DNA of 40,700 nt from Bacteroidales bacterium (GCA_017553405.1 JAFZME010000007.1:1-40700), one strand, 5' to 3'. Positions 1 to 8,635 are shown, counted from the first letter of the stretch. Made by a program: numbers and translations. The notes: a model not told the origin generated them from the letters alone.

Positions 1-1597
1 CGGGAGCAGCTCCTGTGGCGGCACTGGTGGCGGTTGAGGCACTGGCGGGAGCGGCATCGGCGGCGGGGGCTCCGACGGTCTTCTCCACCAGGAAGTGGGC
101 GGTGCCCTTGGCGGCGACCTGGGGGAGGTGGGTGATGGCGAAGACCTGCATCGAGGCGCCGAGGGTGCAGATCATCTCGCCCATACGGTCGGCGGCGCTG
201 CCGGAGACGCCGGAGTCGATCTCGTCGAAGACGATCGACGGCAGGCTCTCGTAGCGCGCCATCATCGCCTTGAGGCTCAGCATAATGCGTGACATCTCGC
301 CGCCCGAGGCGCATTTGCGCAGATCTTCCGGCTCCTTCCCCGTGGAGGAGAAGAGGAAGGTGATGCGGTCTTTGCCTGAGGGGCCGGCCGGGGCTTCGTC
401 CACCGAGACCTTGAAGACGGCCTTCTCCAGAAGGAGGAAGCCGAGGGACTCGGCCACGGCGGCGCTGAAGTGCGGGGCGGCCGCAGAGCGGAGCTCACTG
501 AGCTTTAAAGCCGCGGCAGAGTACTCCGCCTCCTTCGAGGCTATCTCCTTCTGCAGCAGGGCGATGCGCTCTTCTATGGCGCCCGTGTCGTACAGTGCCT
601 CGGCGAGGGCGTCCCTCTCGCGGATGAGCGAGGCGACGTCGTTGCAGGAGTAGCGTTTCAACAAATCGTACAGCAGTGAAAGGCGCGCTTCTACGGCTGC
701 GAGGCGCTCCGGCGAGGCGTTGACGCCCTCGGAGAGCGAGGCCGCTTCTTCGAAGATGTCCTCGATCTCCAGCCTGGCGGAATTGAGCCTCTCGGCCAGA
801 GGCCCGGCGTCAGTGACGAGGCCGGAGATCCGCGACAGCAGCCGGGACGCCTCCTTGAGCGCCGCGGCAGGGGAGAGCCCCTCCTCGGGAGAGGCCATAG
901 CCTCCACGCCGCCGAAGGCCTCTTTCAGCTGCTCCACGTTGGACAGCTTGCGAAGCTCTTCCTCGAGCTCCTCCAGCTCGCCGTCGCGGAGGCAAGCGCT
1001 CTCGAGCCGCTCATAGCGGGCCTCGTTGTAGTCCTTCTCGCCGGACAGCCTGCGCAGCGTCTCAGAAGCTTCTTCCAAAGCCCCGCGCAGCCCGCAAAGC
1101 TCCTTCCATAGCCCTCCGACGGCCTTCCGGCTGCTGACCGCCCCTGCAAACAGGTCCAGGGCTTCCATCTGGAAGTCCCTGTCGGACAGCAGCAGGTTGC
1201 GGTGCTGGGAGTGGATATCGATAAGGCGAGGCGCCAATGCGGCGAGAGTCGGCAACGCCACGGGCTCGTCGCAGAGGAAACTGCGGGAGCGCCCGCTGCG
1301 CGAGAACGTGCGCCGGATAGTGATGATGCCGCCGTTCCAGTCGAGGTCTTCAGCCTCGATGGCGGCCCGCACCGCTTCATCGTCGCGAACGTCGAACTCC
1401 GCTTCCAGGACGCAATTGTCGCCCCGGGGCCCGATGAGGGAGGCGTCAGCCTTCCCGCCGAGCAGCAGACCGAGAGCTCCGACAAGAATTGACTTGCCTG
1501 CTCCCGTCTGTCCGGTAATAATGACAAGACCCCCGGGAAATGAAATATCCAGGGAGTCTATCAGAATGTAGTTCGATACGTGAAGGGCGCGGAGCAC
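1..1597 (-). CDS. recN: DNA repair ATPase RecN, 3' end cut off by the window edge
   Basis: RecN is an SMC-like ATPase that acts at DNA double-strand breaks. The visible protein is about 532 residues. It opens V-L-R-A-L-H-V-S-N-Y, the usual RecN start, with GTG at 1597 as the first codon, six bases after the rpoZ stop. Walker A is GQTGAGKS at residues 29-36 (most relatives have GETGAGKS), the ABC signature is ASGGEMSR, and Walker B is IVFDEIDSG, followed by ITHLPQVAAKG ending near residue 498. A long coiled-coil middle fits the Glu/Leu/Arg-rich centre. Right after HFLVEK comes an Ala/Pro/Ser/Thr-rich run (about 25 residues up to the edge), where relatives normally go straight to the final conserved helix. 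The last part of the protein lies outside the window. It sits at the end of the bamD-rpoZ-recN run and is probably co-transcribed. Confidence 0.95.
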   Translation of the reverse strand, partial: MLRALHVSNYILIDSLDISFPGGLVIITGQTGAGKSILVGALGLLLGGKADASLIGPRGDNCVLEAEFDVRDDEAVRAAIEAEDLDWNGGIITIRRTFSRSGRSRSFLCDEPVALPTLAALAPRLIDIHSQHRNLLLSDRDFQMEALDLFAGAVSSRKAVGGLWKELCGLRGALEEASETLRRLSGEKDYNEARYERLESACLRDGELEELEEELRKLSNVEQLKEAFGGVEAMASPEEGLSPAAALKEASRLLSRISGLVTDAGPLAERLNSARLEIEDIFEEAASLSEGVNASPERLAAVEARLSLLYDLLKRYSCNDVASLIRERDALAEALYDTGAIEERIALLQKEIASKEAEYSAAALKLSELRSAAAPHFSAAVAESLGFLLLEKAVFKVSVDEAPAGPSGKDRITFLFSSTGKEPEDLRKCASGGEMSRIMLSLKAMMARYESLPSIVFDEIDSGVSGSAADRMGEMICTLGASMQVFAITHLPQVAAKGTAHFLVEKTVGAPAADAAPASASTATSAATGAAP

Positions 1598-1603
1598 AGC
1601 GTC

Positions 1604-1924
1604 TTACTTATCCTCAGTGTTGACCATTTTGTACTCGAGCTCTCCGGCTTCGAATTCGGAGATGGCCACGAGGTCGGGCTTCGGAAGACGTTCGTAGTAT
1701 TTGGAGATTTCGATCTGCTCCTTGTTTTCAAACACTTCGTCCATAGTGTCGCGCTCACCGCGGAAATCCTCGAGCTTCTTGGTGAGCTCTTTCTTCTCGG
1801 CGAGGGCTATCTGGTTGGCCCTTTTGTAGAGGATGACGCAGGTCTCGTAGATGTTGCCGGTGGGGGCGGCGAGGTCCTTGACGTCCCTTGTGATGGTGTT
1901 TGTGGGTACTTTCTTATTTTCCAT
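1604..1924 (-). CDS. rpoZ: RNA polymerase omega subunit, Bacteroidota type
   Basis: This is the small omega (RpoZ/Rpb6-like) subunit that helps assemble RNA polymerase. The 106-residue protein has the features of the Bacteroidota form: an N-terminal TITRDVKDL, then TGNIYETCVILYKRANQIA, and the C-terminal signature VFENKEQIEISKYYERLPKPDL. I start it at ATG 1924 (MENKKVPTNT). A TTG six codons upstream would extend the frame, but it lies inside a consensus -7 promoter box (1940-1947), so it is unlikely to be translated. The gene follows bamD by 23 nt and precedes recN by 6 nt. Confidence 0.93.
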   Translation of the reverse strand: MENKKVPTNTITRDVKDLAAPTGNIYETCVILYKRANQIALAEKKELTKKLEDFRGERDTMDEVFENKEQIEISKYYERLPKPDLVAISEFEAGELEYKMVNTEDK

Positions 1925-1939
1925 TTTCTTACGTATTAT

Positions 1940-1947
1940 CAAAAGTA
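1940..1947 (-). promoter_or_regulatory. Predicted -7 box of rpoZ-recN promoter
   Basis: On the minus strand the bamD/rpoZ gap reads TACTTTTG, an exact match to the Bacteroidota sigma -7 consensus TAnnTTTG. Transcription would start about 9 nt before the rpoZ ATG at 1924. I see no clear -33 TTTG at the usual spacing, so this is a plausible internal promoter, not a proven one. Confidence 0.45.
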
Positions 1948-2913
1948 TTACTCCGCTTTTTCGCCGGCAGTTTCATTTTTTTTCGAATCGGCTCTTTTCT
2001 GCTTAGCCTTCTGCCTTTCCTTCTCGCGGGCTTCCTTGTTCTTTTCGCTTTCTATCTTGCGGTAGGTCCTTTCAAATTCACGGTTTTTCGCCTCGAGCTC
2101 CGCATCGGTGCCGGAATAGCGGCCCAGCGCCTTCAGCGCTCTCTTATACATAATGTCGAGCTCCTTGCGGTAGGCCGACTCCGGAATCTCTCCGATGAAA
2201 TTGAAATAGTCGTCCACGAATGTCATATAGCGCTCCTTCTGCTTTGAACGGACGCTGAGGTTGGCATAGCGGTAGGACGACATCGCTATATAATAAAGGA
2301 TATCTTCACGGTAGATGTTCTCGGCCTTGTCCTTGAGGACGTTGCGGAAAGCGACACGGGAAGCCTTGTAGTCTTCCATCTTATAATAAAGGCGCGCCGC
2401 TTCGTAGGCTTTGCGGTCCAGACGGCCGTTGAGCTCGGCAAGCATCTCCTCGCATTCGGCCTTCCTGGTGTTGTGCGTGCCGTAGTCGTTCATATACTGC
2501 TCGATGGCGCCGATGGCCGAATATGTCCTCGACTGGTCAAGCTCATAGCGGAGCGTGCTTCTGTAGAGGCAGTCTATGCGGAGGAAGCGGGACTCCTCGG
2601 TGAACGGGCTCAGGGGGAAGTTCTCGATATGGTGCGTGAAGTTGGTCTCGGCCGTGTAGTAGTCCTTGAAACGGTAGTTGCTCAGGGCCCAGTAGTACTG
2701 GACCGTGTCGTCACGTTCGGTGCCGCTCGACATCACGGAAAGCGACTCGAAGAGCTGGGCTGCCTTGTTGTATTTCTTCGCGTCGAAATACTTGAAGGCG
2801 GCCTTGTACTTCGCATCGGAGTCTCCGCTGTGCAGCAACGCCTCGAACTCGCCTTTGCAGGAGGTGAGGACGATGAGGGCCAGGGCCGTGATTATGGTGC
2901 TTATCCTTTTCAT
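1948..2913 (-). CDS. bamD: Outer membrane assembly lipoprotein BamD
   Basis: BamD is the lipoprotein partner of BamA that helps insert beta-barrel proteins into the outer membrane. The 321-residue protein starts MKRISTIITALALIVLTSCK, a lipoprotein signal with lipobox LTSC and lipidated Cys19. Tetratricopeptide-like helical repeats follow (for example YFDAKKYNKAAQLFESL and YYWALSNYRFKDYYTAE), as in BamD/ComL proteins. The C-terminus from about residue 285 is a long Lys/Glu/Arg-rich charged tail, longer than in enterobacterial BamD. I choose ATG 2913 because the open frame continues upstream only inside trxB. The start lies 2 nt after the trxB stop, and bamA and skp are upstream in the same run, which strengthens the call. 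Confidence 0.93.
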   Translation of the reverse strand: MKRISTIITALALIVLTSCKGEFEALLHSGDSDAKYKAAFKYFDAKKYNKAAQLFESLSVMSSGTERDDTVQYYWALSNYRFKDYYTAETNFTHHIENFPLSPFTEESRFLRIDCLYRSTLRYELDQSRTYSAIGAIEQYMNDYGTHNTRKAECEEMLAELNGRLDRKAYEAARLYYKMEDYKASRVAFRNVLKDKAENIYREDILYYIAMSSYRYANLSVRSKQKERYMTFVDDYFNFIGEIPESAYRKELDIMYKRALKALGRYSGTDAELEAKNREFERTYRKIESEKNKEAREKERQKAKQKRADSKKNETAGEKAE

Positions 2914-2915
2914 AT

Positions 2916-3842
2916 TCAATTGTTTTCCAGGAGGAACCTTTCGGCGTCCCTTGCGGCGCGGCATCCTGACGCGGCCGCGGTGACCGCCTGCCTGTAAAGG
3001 GGATCCTGGACATCTCCGGCGGCGAAGACTCCCTTGACGGAAGTCTCCTGCGTCTTGCCGGAGGTGATGATGTAGCCCACCTCGTCGGTCTCCACCCAGG
3101 GGGCGAAGAGCTCCGAGTTGGGGTGATGGCCTATCGCGAGGAAGAATCCGTCGACAGCGATGTCGAAGACCTCGCCGTCGGAGCGGACAAGCCTCGCGCC
3201 TGTCACGCCGGCGGAGTCGCCGAGCACTTCCTGCGTCTGGCACTTCCAGAGTATCTCGATGTTCTCCGTCGCGAACACCTTCGCCTGCATCGCCTTGCTG
3301 GCGCGAAAGACGTCGCGCCGCACGATCATATAGACCTTGCGGCAGAGCCCTGCGAGATAGAGCGCCTCCTCACAGGCGGTGTCGCCTCCGCCCACCACGG
3401 CGACGTTGCGCCCGCGGTAGAAGAATCCGTCGCACGTCGCGCAGGCGGACACTCCGAGGCCCTTGAACTTCTCCTCCGAGGGGAGTCCGAGGTACTTTGC
3501 CGTGGCCCCCGTTGCGATGATGAGTGTCTCGGCCTCGAGCGTCTCTTTGCCGTCTATCGTGACCTTGAACGGCCTCGACGACAGATCGACGGCAGTCGCG
3601 GCGCCCCGGCATATCGACGCGCCGAAGCTTGCGGCCTGCTTACGCATCCCGTCCATCAGGGAATTGGCGTCGACGCCGCCCGGGAAGCCCGGGAAATTCT
3701 CCACGATGGTCGTCGTGGTTAACTGGCCGCCGGGCTCCATCCCTTCATAAAGAACGGGAGAGAGCCCTGCGCGTGAGGCATAGATCGCCGCAGTGTAGCC
3801 CGCAGGACCGCCTCCGAGTATGAGGCACTTGATGCTGCCCAT
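2916..3842 (-). CDS. trxB: Thioredoxin-disulfide reductase
   Basis: This FAD enzyme passes electrons from NADPH to thioredoxin in the cytoplasm. The 308-residue length is normal for the low-molecular-weight class. Visible motifs are the FAD dinucleotide loop GGGPAG (10-15), the redox-active CATC (134-137), the NADPH loop GGGDTA (151-156) and the FAD-closing GVFAAGDVQD near the C-terminus. The start ATG overlaps the skp stop in a TAATG, so translation is probably coupled to skp. Its place between the Skp chaperone and bamD suggests co-expression with envelope biogenesis. The protein has no signal peptide and should be cytoplasmic. Confidence 0.96.
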   Translation of the reverse strand: MGSIKCLILGGGPAGYTAAIYASRAGLSPVLYEGMEPGGQLTTTTIVENFPGFPGGVDANSLMDGMRKQAASFGASICRGAATAVDLSSRPFKVTIDGKETLEAETLIIATGATAKYLGLPSEEKFKGLGVSACATCDGFFYRGRNVAVVGGGDTACEEALYLAGLCRKVYMIVRRDVFRASKAMQAKVFATENIEILWKCQTQEVLGDSAGVTGARLVRSDGEVFDIAVDGFFLAIGHHPNSELFAPWVETDEVGYIITSGKTQETSVKGVFAAGDVQDPLYRQAVTAAASGCRAARDAERFLLENN

Positions 3843-4405
3843 TACTGCTGGGCAGCCTGCTGCTCGGCGGCGAGCTCCTGCTGGAGCTGCTCGAGGGTGC
3901 GGTCGGCGGGAATGTTCATCTCCTTGCGGGCGTCGGCGGTGATGTCGGTCGTCGCTGCCTCGTCGAAGTAGAGAGCTGAAGTGGAATCCAGGACAATCGT
4001 GAGACCTTTAGCCTTCGCTATCTTGTTGATGGCTTCCTGAGCCTTGTCATAGATAGGGGAGAAGAGCTTGGCCTGCTGCTGCTGGAGCTCCTGGGAAATC
4101 TGCTGCTGGAACTCCTGGAGACGCTGCTCGATGTCGCGGAGCTCTTTCTCCTTGGCTTCCCTCACAGCGGGAGTCCAGGAGTCTTTCTTCTGGTTGTACT
4201 GGGTCCCCTTGGTCTGGTACTCTTCATACATACTCTGGAATTCCTCCTCGGCTTCCTTCTGGGCCGCCTTGATTGTTGCCCTTGCGGCATCGGCCTCGGG
4301 AGCAAGCTGGACGATCTCTGTGAAGTTGACGTGGGCGATCTTCGACTGGGCGAAAGCACCTGCGGAGAGGAGAGCCATTGCGGCAAACATCAGAATTCTT
4401 TTCAT
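3842..4405 (-). CDS. skp: Periplasmic chaperone Skp/OmpH
   Basis: Skp/OmpH holds unfolded outer-membrane proteins in the periplasm on their way to the BAM complex. The 187-residue form begins MKRILMFAAMALLSAGAFAQ, a type I signal peptide with AFA|Q cleavage. The mature start KIAHVNFTEIVQLAPE is the OmpH family motif. A long Gln/Glu/Lys-rich coiled coil (about residues 45-130) follows, then the conserved core segment KAKGLTIVLDSTSALYFD and a Gln/Ala-rich tail. ATG 4429 is an alternative start, 2 nt after the bamA stop; it would add 8 residues. I prefer 4405 because it gives a compact signal peptide. The 3' end overlaps trxB by one base. Confidence 0.9.
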   Translation of the reverse strand: MKRILMFAAMALLSAGAFAQSKIAHVNFTEIVQLAPEADAARATIKAAQKEAEEEFQSMYEEYQTKGTQYNQKKDSWTPAVREAKEKELRDIEQRLQEFQQQISQELQQQQAKLFSPIYDKAQEAINKIAKAKGLTIVLDSTSALYFDEAATTDITADARKEMNIPADRTLEQLQQELAAEQQAAQQ

Positions 4406-4431
4406 AACAGTAAACTTTAGATTTTTCATTT

Positions 4432-7014
4432 TTAGAATTGCTGGCCGATGACGAAGTGGAACTGGCTTCCGCCGTTGGTCTTGTCATCGAAACCATAACC
4501 CCAGTCAATGCCGAGCAGACCGATCATCGGGAGGAACACCCTCACGCCGACGCCTGCGGAGCGCTTAATCTGGAACGGGTTGAAATCACGAATATCATAC
4601 CAGCAGTTGCCGCCTTCGAGGAAGGCGAGGACTAAAATTGTCGACTGCGGCTGCAGGATGACAGGATAGCGCAGCTCGATCGTGAACTTGTCGTACACGT
4701 TGCCCTGACGGGAATAGCCCTGCTGGCTGTACGGGGTTGCGACCGTCGGGGTGAGCGAATAGTTTTCATAGCCACGGAGGGCGATGACTTCGGAACCGTA
4801 GGTGTTGTAGCCGGACATACCGTCGCCGCCGACTTCGAAATACTCGAAGGGGGAGTAGCCCCAGTTGCGGTTGTAATAGCCCAGGTAGCCGAACTGGGCC
4901 TTGGCCATAAGGACGAGGTTGTCGACGAGCTTGACATACACGGCGCCGCTGAATTTCCATTTATGGTATTCTACCCAGCGGTAGCGCTGCTGGGAAGTCC
5001 AGGTGCTGTAGTCGATGTCTCTCCAGCTGTTGACGGGAATCCTGTTGCCGTCGATGTCGTAGGTGTGCTTGCGGAACAGCGAATAGGGCGGAGTAAGCTG
5101 CAGGGATATCGAGAATTCGGAACCCTGACGGGGATAGATCTGCTGGTCCGTGGAGTTGCGGGAGAGGGAGATGGTGTAGCTGACGTTGTTGGACGTGCCG
5201 TTGTCGAACATAAAGTAGGAGTAGCTGGAGGTCCAGTTGGTCAGCCTGTAGGTCTGCCAGCTCAGGGAGTTGTAGAGGACGAAGTAGTTGTCTGGCCACT
5301 TGAGCCTCTTGCCGAGTCCCATATTGAAACCGAACACCTCATAGACCTTGTCGTTGGACAGGAGGCCGATCGAGAGGAGGGAGTTGGTCATACGGGTGTA
5401 GTAGCCGGACAGCGAAAAAGATGTCGGCTTCTTGCCGAAGAGCCAGGGTTCCAGGAATGACGCGCTGACGGCGGTGTAGTAGCGTCCGTTGGTCTGGAAA
5501 CGGAACGAGAGGTTCTGCGCATCGCCGAGCGGAACGGGCTTCCAGGCGGTCTTGTCAAAGAAACGCCTTGTGGAGAAGTTGTTGAAGCTGACACCGGCGG
5601 TCGCCACGAATGTGTTGCCGCCCCATCCGCCGGAGAGCTCCAGCTGGGAGGAAGGCTTTTCAGTCACGTTGTAGACTATGTCGACGGTGTTGTTGAGCTG
5701 GTTGGGGATGATGCTGTAGCCCTTGGTGCCGTCCATAATTGCCTCCGGGTCGAACTGGCCGAGGGAGGCGATTTCACGGATGGACCTCTCGAAGTCGGTC
5801 TGGGAGAAGAGGTAGCCCGGCCTTGTCATCACCTGGCGGCGGACAACCCTTTCATTGGTGAGGTCGTTGCCGTTGATGATGATGTTGTTGATGATGGCGG
5901 GCTTGCCCTCGGACACGCGGAGCTCGACGTCGACGGAGTCGTTCTGGATGTTGAGCTCGACGGGGGTGACGTTGAAGAAGAGGTAGCCGTTGTCGCGGTA
6001 GAGCTTGGAGACGTCGTATTCGGTCTGCTTGCCGCCGCCGAAGAGGCGCTTGTTCATAGTGACCACGTCGTAGACGTCGCCCGGCTCGATCTGGAGGATC
6101 TCGTTGAGAGTCTCGGTCGCATAGACGGAGTTGCCGGTCCAGGTGACATTGCGGAAGTAGTATTTTTCTCCCTTGTCGAATTCGAGGTCGATGCCGAGCC
6201 TGTTGGGCTTGATGTAGTAGATGGAGTCGCGGATAAGGCGGGCGTCGCGGTAGCCGGCTTCATTGAACACTTCGACCGCCGACTTCTTGTCGGTCACATA
6301 CTCCTTCTCGTTGAACTTCTTGGAGGAGAAGAGGTTGTAGATCTTGTCGCCGGCCTTGGTCTTCTTCATACTCCTGGCGAGTTTGAAGGCCTTGATCTCG
6401 TCGCGGCCGATGAAGTTGATGGTCTTGATCCTGACCTTGTCGCCTTTCTTGACGTCGAAATTGACTCTTATGGCGCTGCGGATGACGCTGTCCTTCTGGA
6501 CCTGGACGTCGACGTCGCAGAGAAGGAAGCCCTTTTCCTTGTAGTAGCGCTTGATGATGTCGACGGAGGTCGTCTTGACGTATTCGGAGAATTCACGGCC
6601 GGGGCGGAGGTTGAGCCGCTCCTGGATGTCTTTTTTCTCGCTCGGCTTCACTCCGGTGTAGGTCCAGCGGGAGACGCGGGGCCTTTCGACGATGGCTATC
6701 TTGAGCCAGGCGGTGTCCTTCGTCGCGCTGAGGGAGTCGAGGCTGACGGCCACGTCTTCGAAATAGCGCTGCTGCCAGAGCCTGTTGACGATGCCGGAAA
6801 TCTCTTCACCGGGGATATTGACGGACATACCGGCGCGGAGACCGGTCTGCTGGATGATCTGCTGGTCGGAGAAATAGCTGTTGCCGTCGACCTTCATCCC
6901 GCCGATGACGTACTTTTTGGGGTGGGTATAATCGATCTCGATGCCTCCCTGGGCCGAGGCCGCAAGAGGGGCAAGGAGCAAAAGGCTTGTCAGTATGCTT
7001 TTGAATAATTTCAT
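4432..7014 (-). CDS. bamA: Outer membrane protein assembly factor BamA
   Basis: BamA is the Omp85 beta-barrel that folds and inserts outer-membrane proteins. The 860-residue protein has a signal peptide (cleavage near ASA|Q), then a periplasmic region of POTRA domains (roughly residues 33-450, recognisable from repeated 'G.....F....I' units such as VDGNSYFSDQQI and INGNDLTNERVVRRQV). The 16-strand barrel fills the rest. The Omp85 loop-6 motif appears as ALRGYENYSL, the counterpart of VRGF in proteobacteria, and the protein ends in a C-terminal Phe (IGQQF), as expected for a BAM substrate. The skp ATG follows 2 nt after the stop. The 34-nt gap to uppS upstream contains a consensus -7 box. Confidence 0.97.
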   Translation of the reverse strand: MKLFKSILTSLLLLAPLAASAQGGIEIDYTHPKKYVIGGMKVDGNSYFSDQQIIQQTGLRAGMSVNIPGEEISGIVNRLWQQRYFEDVAVSLDSLSATKDTAWLKIAIVERPRVSRWTYTGVKPSEKKDIQERLNLRPGREFSEYVKTTSVDIIKRYYKEKGFLLCDVDVQVQKDSVIRSAIRVNFDVKKGDKVRIKTINFIGRDEIKAFKLARSMKKTKAGDKIYNLFSSKKFNEKEYVTDKKSAVEVFNEAGYRDARLIRDSIYYIKPNRLGIDLEFDKGEKYYFRNVTWTGNSVYATETLNEILQIEPGDVYDVVTMNKRLFGGGKQTEYDVSKLYRDNGYLFFNVTPVELNIQNDSVDVELRVSEGKPAIINNIIINGNDLTNERVVRRQVMTRPGYLFSQTDFERSIREIASLGQFDPEAIMDGTKGYSIIPNQLNNTVDIVYNVTEKPSSQLELSGGWGGNTFVATAGVSFNNFSTRRFFDKTAWKPVPLGDAQNLSFRFQTNGRYYTAVSASFLEPWLFGKKPTSFSLSGYYTRMTNSLLSIGLLSNDKVYEVFGFNMGLGKRLKWPDNYFVLYNSLSWQTYRLTNWTSSYSYFMFDNGTSNNVSYTISLSRNSTDQQIYPRQGSEFSISLQLTPPYSLFRKHTYDIDGNRIPVNSWRDIDYSTWTSQQRYRWVEYHKWKFSGAVYVKLVDNLVLMAKAQFGYLGYYNRNWGYSPFEYFEVGGDGMSGYNTYGSEVIALRGYENYSLTPTVATPYSQQGYSRQGNVYDKFTIELRYPVILQPQSTILVLAFLEGGNCWYDIRDFNPFQIKRSAGVGVRVFLPMIGLLGIDWGYGFDDKTNGGSQFHFVIGQQF

Positions 7015-7036
7015 CCTTTCCTTTGGAAAAATCCTA

Positions 7037-7044
7037 CAAAGATA
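7037..7044 (-). promoter_or_regulatory. Predicted -7 box of bamA promoter
   Basis: The uppS/bamA gap on the minus strand reads TATCTTTG, a perfect TAnnTTTG element 22 nt before the bamA ATG. It would allow the bamA-skp-trxB-bamD segment to be transcribed apart from nadK-uppS. A purine-rich AAAGGAAAGG sits directly before the ATG. Confidence 0.45.
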
Positions 7045-7048
7045 ATAA

Positions 7049-7726
7049 TTATTCTACTAATCCATACCGTCTGTGCCTGTGGGCGAATTCGCGGACGGCC
7101 TCGCGGAACTCCGGCTTACGGAAATCGGGCCACAGGACGGGGGTGAAATAAAACTCGGTGTAGGCGCACTGCCAGAGGAGGAAGTTGCTGATGCGCTGCT
7201 CTCCGGAGGTGCGGATCAGGAGATCCGGCTCCGGGATGCCGTCGGTCACCAGATACTTGGCGAAATCTGCGGCGGAGGCGCTCTCCGGCTCCTTCTCCGA
7301 AGCGGCGAAGCGCTTTGCGGCCTGGAGGATGTCCCAGCGGCCGCTGTAGCTGAGGAATATGTTGAGCTGGAGGCCCTTGCAGGAGGAGGTGACGTCTTCG
7401 AGGGTGGCTATCGCGCTGCGGAGCAGGGGAGGGACCTTCCCGAGGTCGCCGAGGACGCGGAAACGGACGTCGTGGGACAGGAGGTTTTCGGTCTCTTCGG
7501 CGATGGATTTCATCATCAGCTTCATCAGGGTCCCGACTTCGTCGGCGGGACGGCCCCAGTTCTCCTCCGAAAAGGCGAACAGGGACAGCTGGTCGATCTT
7601 GTCTTCCACTGCCGCTTCGATGCAGGCACGGACGCTTTCGGCACCCTCGCGGTGGCCGTCCACCCTTTCAAGACCTCTCTCCCTGGCCCATCGGCCGTTG
7701 CCGTCCATTATAATGGCTACGTGCAT
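7049..7726 (-). CDS. uppS: Undecaprenyl diphosphate synthase (cis-prenyltransferase)
   Basis: UppS condenses isopentenyl diphosphates onto farnesyl diphosphate to make undecaprenyl diphosphate, the lipid carrier for peptidoglycan and surface glycans. The 225-residue protein carries the family motifs in order: IIMDGNGRWA (5-14, with catalytic Asp8), LSLFAFSEENWGRP, LSYSGRWDI and the C-terminal LLIRTSGEQRISNFLLWQ, followed by YTEFYFTPVLWPDF. It is slightly shorter than typical 240-residue homologues because the N-terminus begins almost at the catalytic motif. It lies 12 nt after nadK and upstream of bamA, an arrangement I recall as common in Bacteroidota. Confidence 0.96.
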   Translation of the reverse strand: MHVAIIMDGNGRWARERGLERVDGHREGAESVRACIEAAVEDKIDQLSLFAFSEENWGRPADEVGTLMKLMMKSIAEETENLLSHDVRFRVLGDLGKVPPLLRSAIATLEDVTSSCKGLQLNIFLSYSGRWDILQAAKRFAASEKEPESASAADFAKYLVTDGIPEPDLLIRTSGEQRISNFLLWQCAYTEFYFTPVLWPDFRKPEFREAVREFAHRHRRYGLVE

Positions 7727-7738
7727 TAAATTGAAGTT

Positions 7739-8557
7739 TTACTTTGACTCTGAATTTCTTACGTCTCCTCCCCAGTAGAGCTTGCTCGTCAGTGCCCTGA
7801 CGAAGCTCTCTTTCCCGAGCCGGACCCGTCTTAGCGAAAATTGTGCCAGCGACACCGTGAATTCGCCGCCGGAAGGAACAGTCGCGCTGCGGTTGTCGGC
7901 GGACAGCATAATCTCGCCGTCGCGGGAGATCGTGGAGATGCTCACCACGGCGCTGTCGGGCACGATGAGAGGCCTCACGTTCATATTGTGAGGGGCTATA
8001 GGGGCGATGATGAGAACCTTGGCCTCGGGGGCGCAGATGGGGCCGCCGACGGAGAGGGAATAGGCCGTGGAGCCCGAGCTGGTGGCGATGAGGAGGCCGT
8101 CGGCCCAGTAGGTCGGGAGGGCCGTGCCGTCCACCTTGACCTTGATGCCGAGCATCGCGGCGCCTCTGCGGTGGAGGGCGACCTCGTTGAGGACGCAGGG
8201 ATACATATCGGCGGGGACATCCTTGCCGCGAAGGTGGAGGAGCTCCCTCTCTTCGACGGTCCAGTCGCCCGATGAAAGGGCGGCGAGGACGTCTTCAGGG
8301 GAGTTCTCCGAGAGGAATCCGAGGCGGCCGAGGTTGACGCCCATCACGGGGATGCCGCTGTCTCCGACTCTTTTCGCGGCGGAGAGGAAGGTCCCGTCGC
8401 CGCCGACGGAAAGGAGCATATCGGTGCCAGAGAGCAGGTCTTCGGCGACGGATATGCGGTAGATGTCGTGTCCTGCGGCCTTCAGGGCGCCCTCGAAGGA
8501 GACATAGCGCTCCTGTCCGGCCAGCATCGAGTCTTTTATGTATATAGCAAGTTTCAT
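7739..8557 (-). CDS. nadK: NAD kinase
   Basis: NadK phosphorylates NAD to NADP in the cytoplasm. The 272-residue protein has the catalytic/nucleotide motif GGDGT at 52-56, the GVNLGRLGFL segment, the NE motif (VLNEVAL), and the glycine-rich conserved block IATSSGSTAYSLSVGGP. This is the standard order for the ATP-NAD kinase family, and the length is typical. ATG 8557 gives a normal N-terminus (MKLAIYIKD). It is the first gene of the minus-strand block and is transcribed divergently from pdxJ, with a consensus -7 box 22 nt upstream of its start. Confidence 0.96.
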   Translation of the reverse strand: MKLAIYIKDSMLAGQERYVSFEGALKAAGHDIYRISVAEDLLSGTDMLLSVGGDGTFLSAAKRVGDSGIPVMGVNLGRLGFLSENSPEDVLAALSSGDWTVEERELLHLRGKDVPADMYPCVLNEVALHRRGAAMLGIKVKVDGTALPTYWADGLLIATSSGSTAYSLSVGGPICAPEAKVLIIAPIAPHNMNVRPLIVPDSAVVSISTISRDGEIMLSADNRSATVPSGGEFTVSLAQFSLRRVRLGKESFVRALTSKLYWGGDVRNSESK

Positions 8558-8579
8558 ATAGAATACTTCTAAAGAGTGC

Positions 8580-8587
8580 CAAATTTA
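8580..8587 (-). promoter_or_regulatory. Predicted -7 box of nadK promoter
   Basis: The minus strand reads TAAATTTG, an exact TAnnTTTG element. Transcription would begin close to 8573, leaving a leader of about 16 nt before the nadK ATG. Confidence 0.5.
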
Positions 8588-8600
8588 ACACTTTATTTCT

Positions 8601-8608
8601 TAAGTTTG
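8601..8608 (+). promoter_or_regulatory. Predicted -7 box of pdxJ promoter
   Basis: The plus strand reads TAAGTTTG, a perfect TAnnTTTG, 28 nt before the pdxJ ATG at 8636. It lies only 13 bp from the opposing nadK box, so the two promoters are packed back to back in a 78-bp intergenic region. Confidence 0.5.
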
Positions 8609-8635
8609 CATTTTGAAACAAAAATTACAGCGAAA

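Noticed and set aside
1924-1942. TTG at 1942 as the start of the omega subunit
   Set aside because: It would add six residues not expected in the family and overlaps a consensus promoter box; ATG 1924 gives the typical N-terminus.
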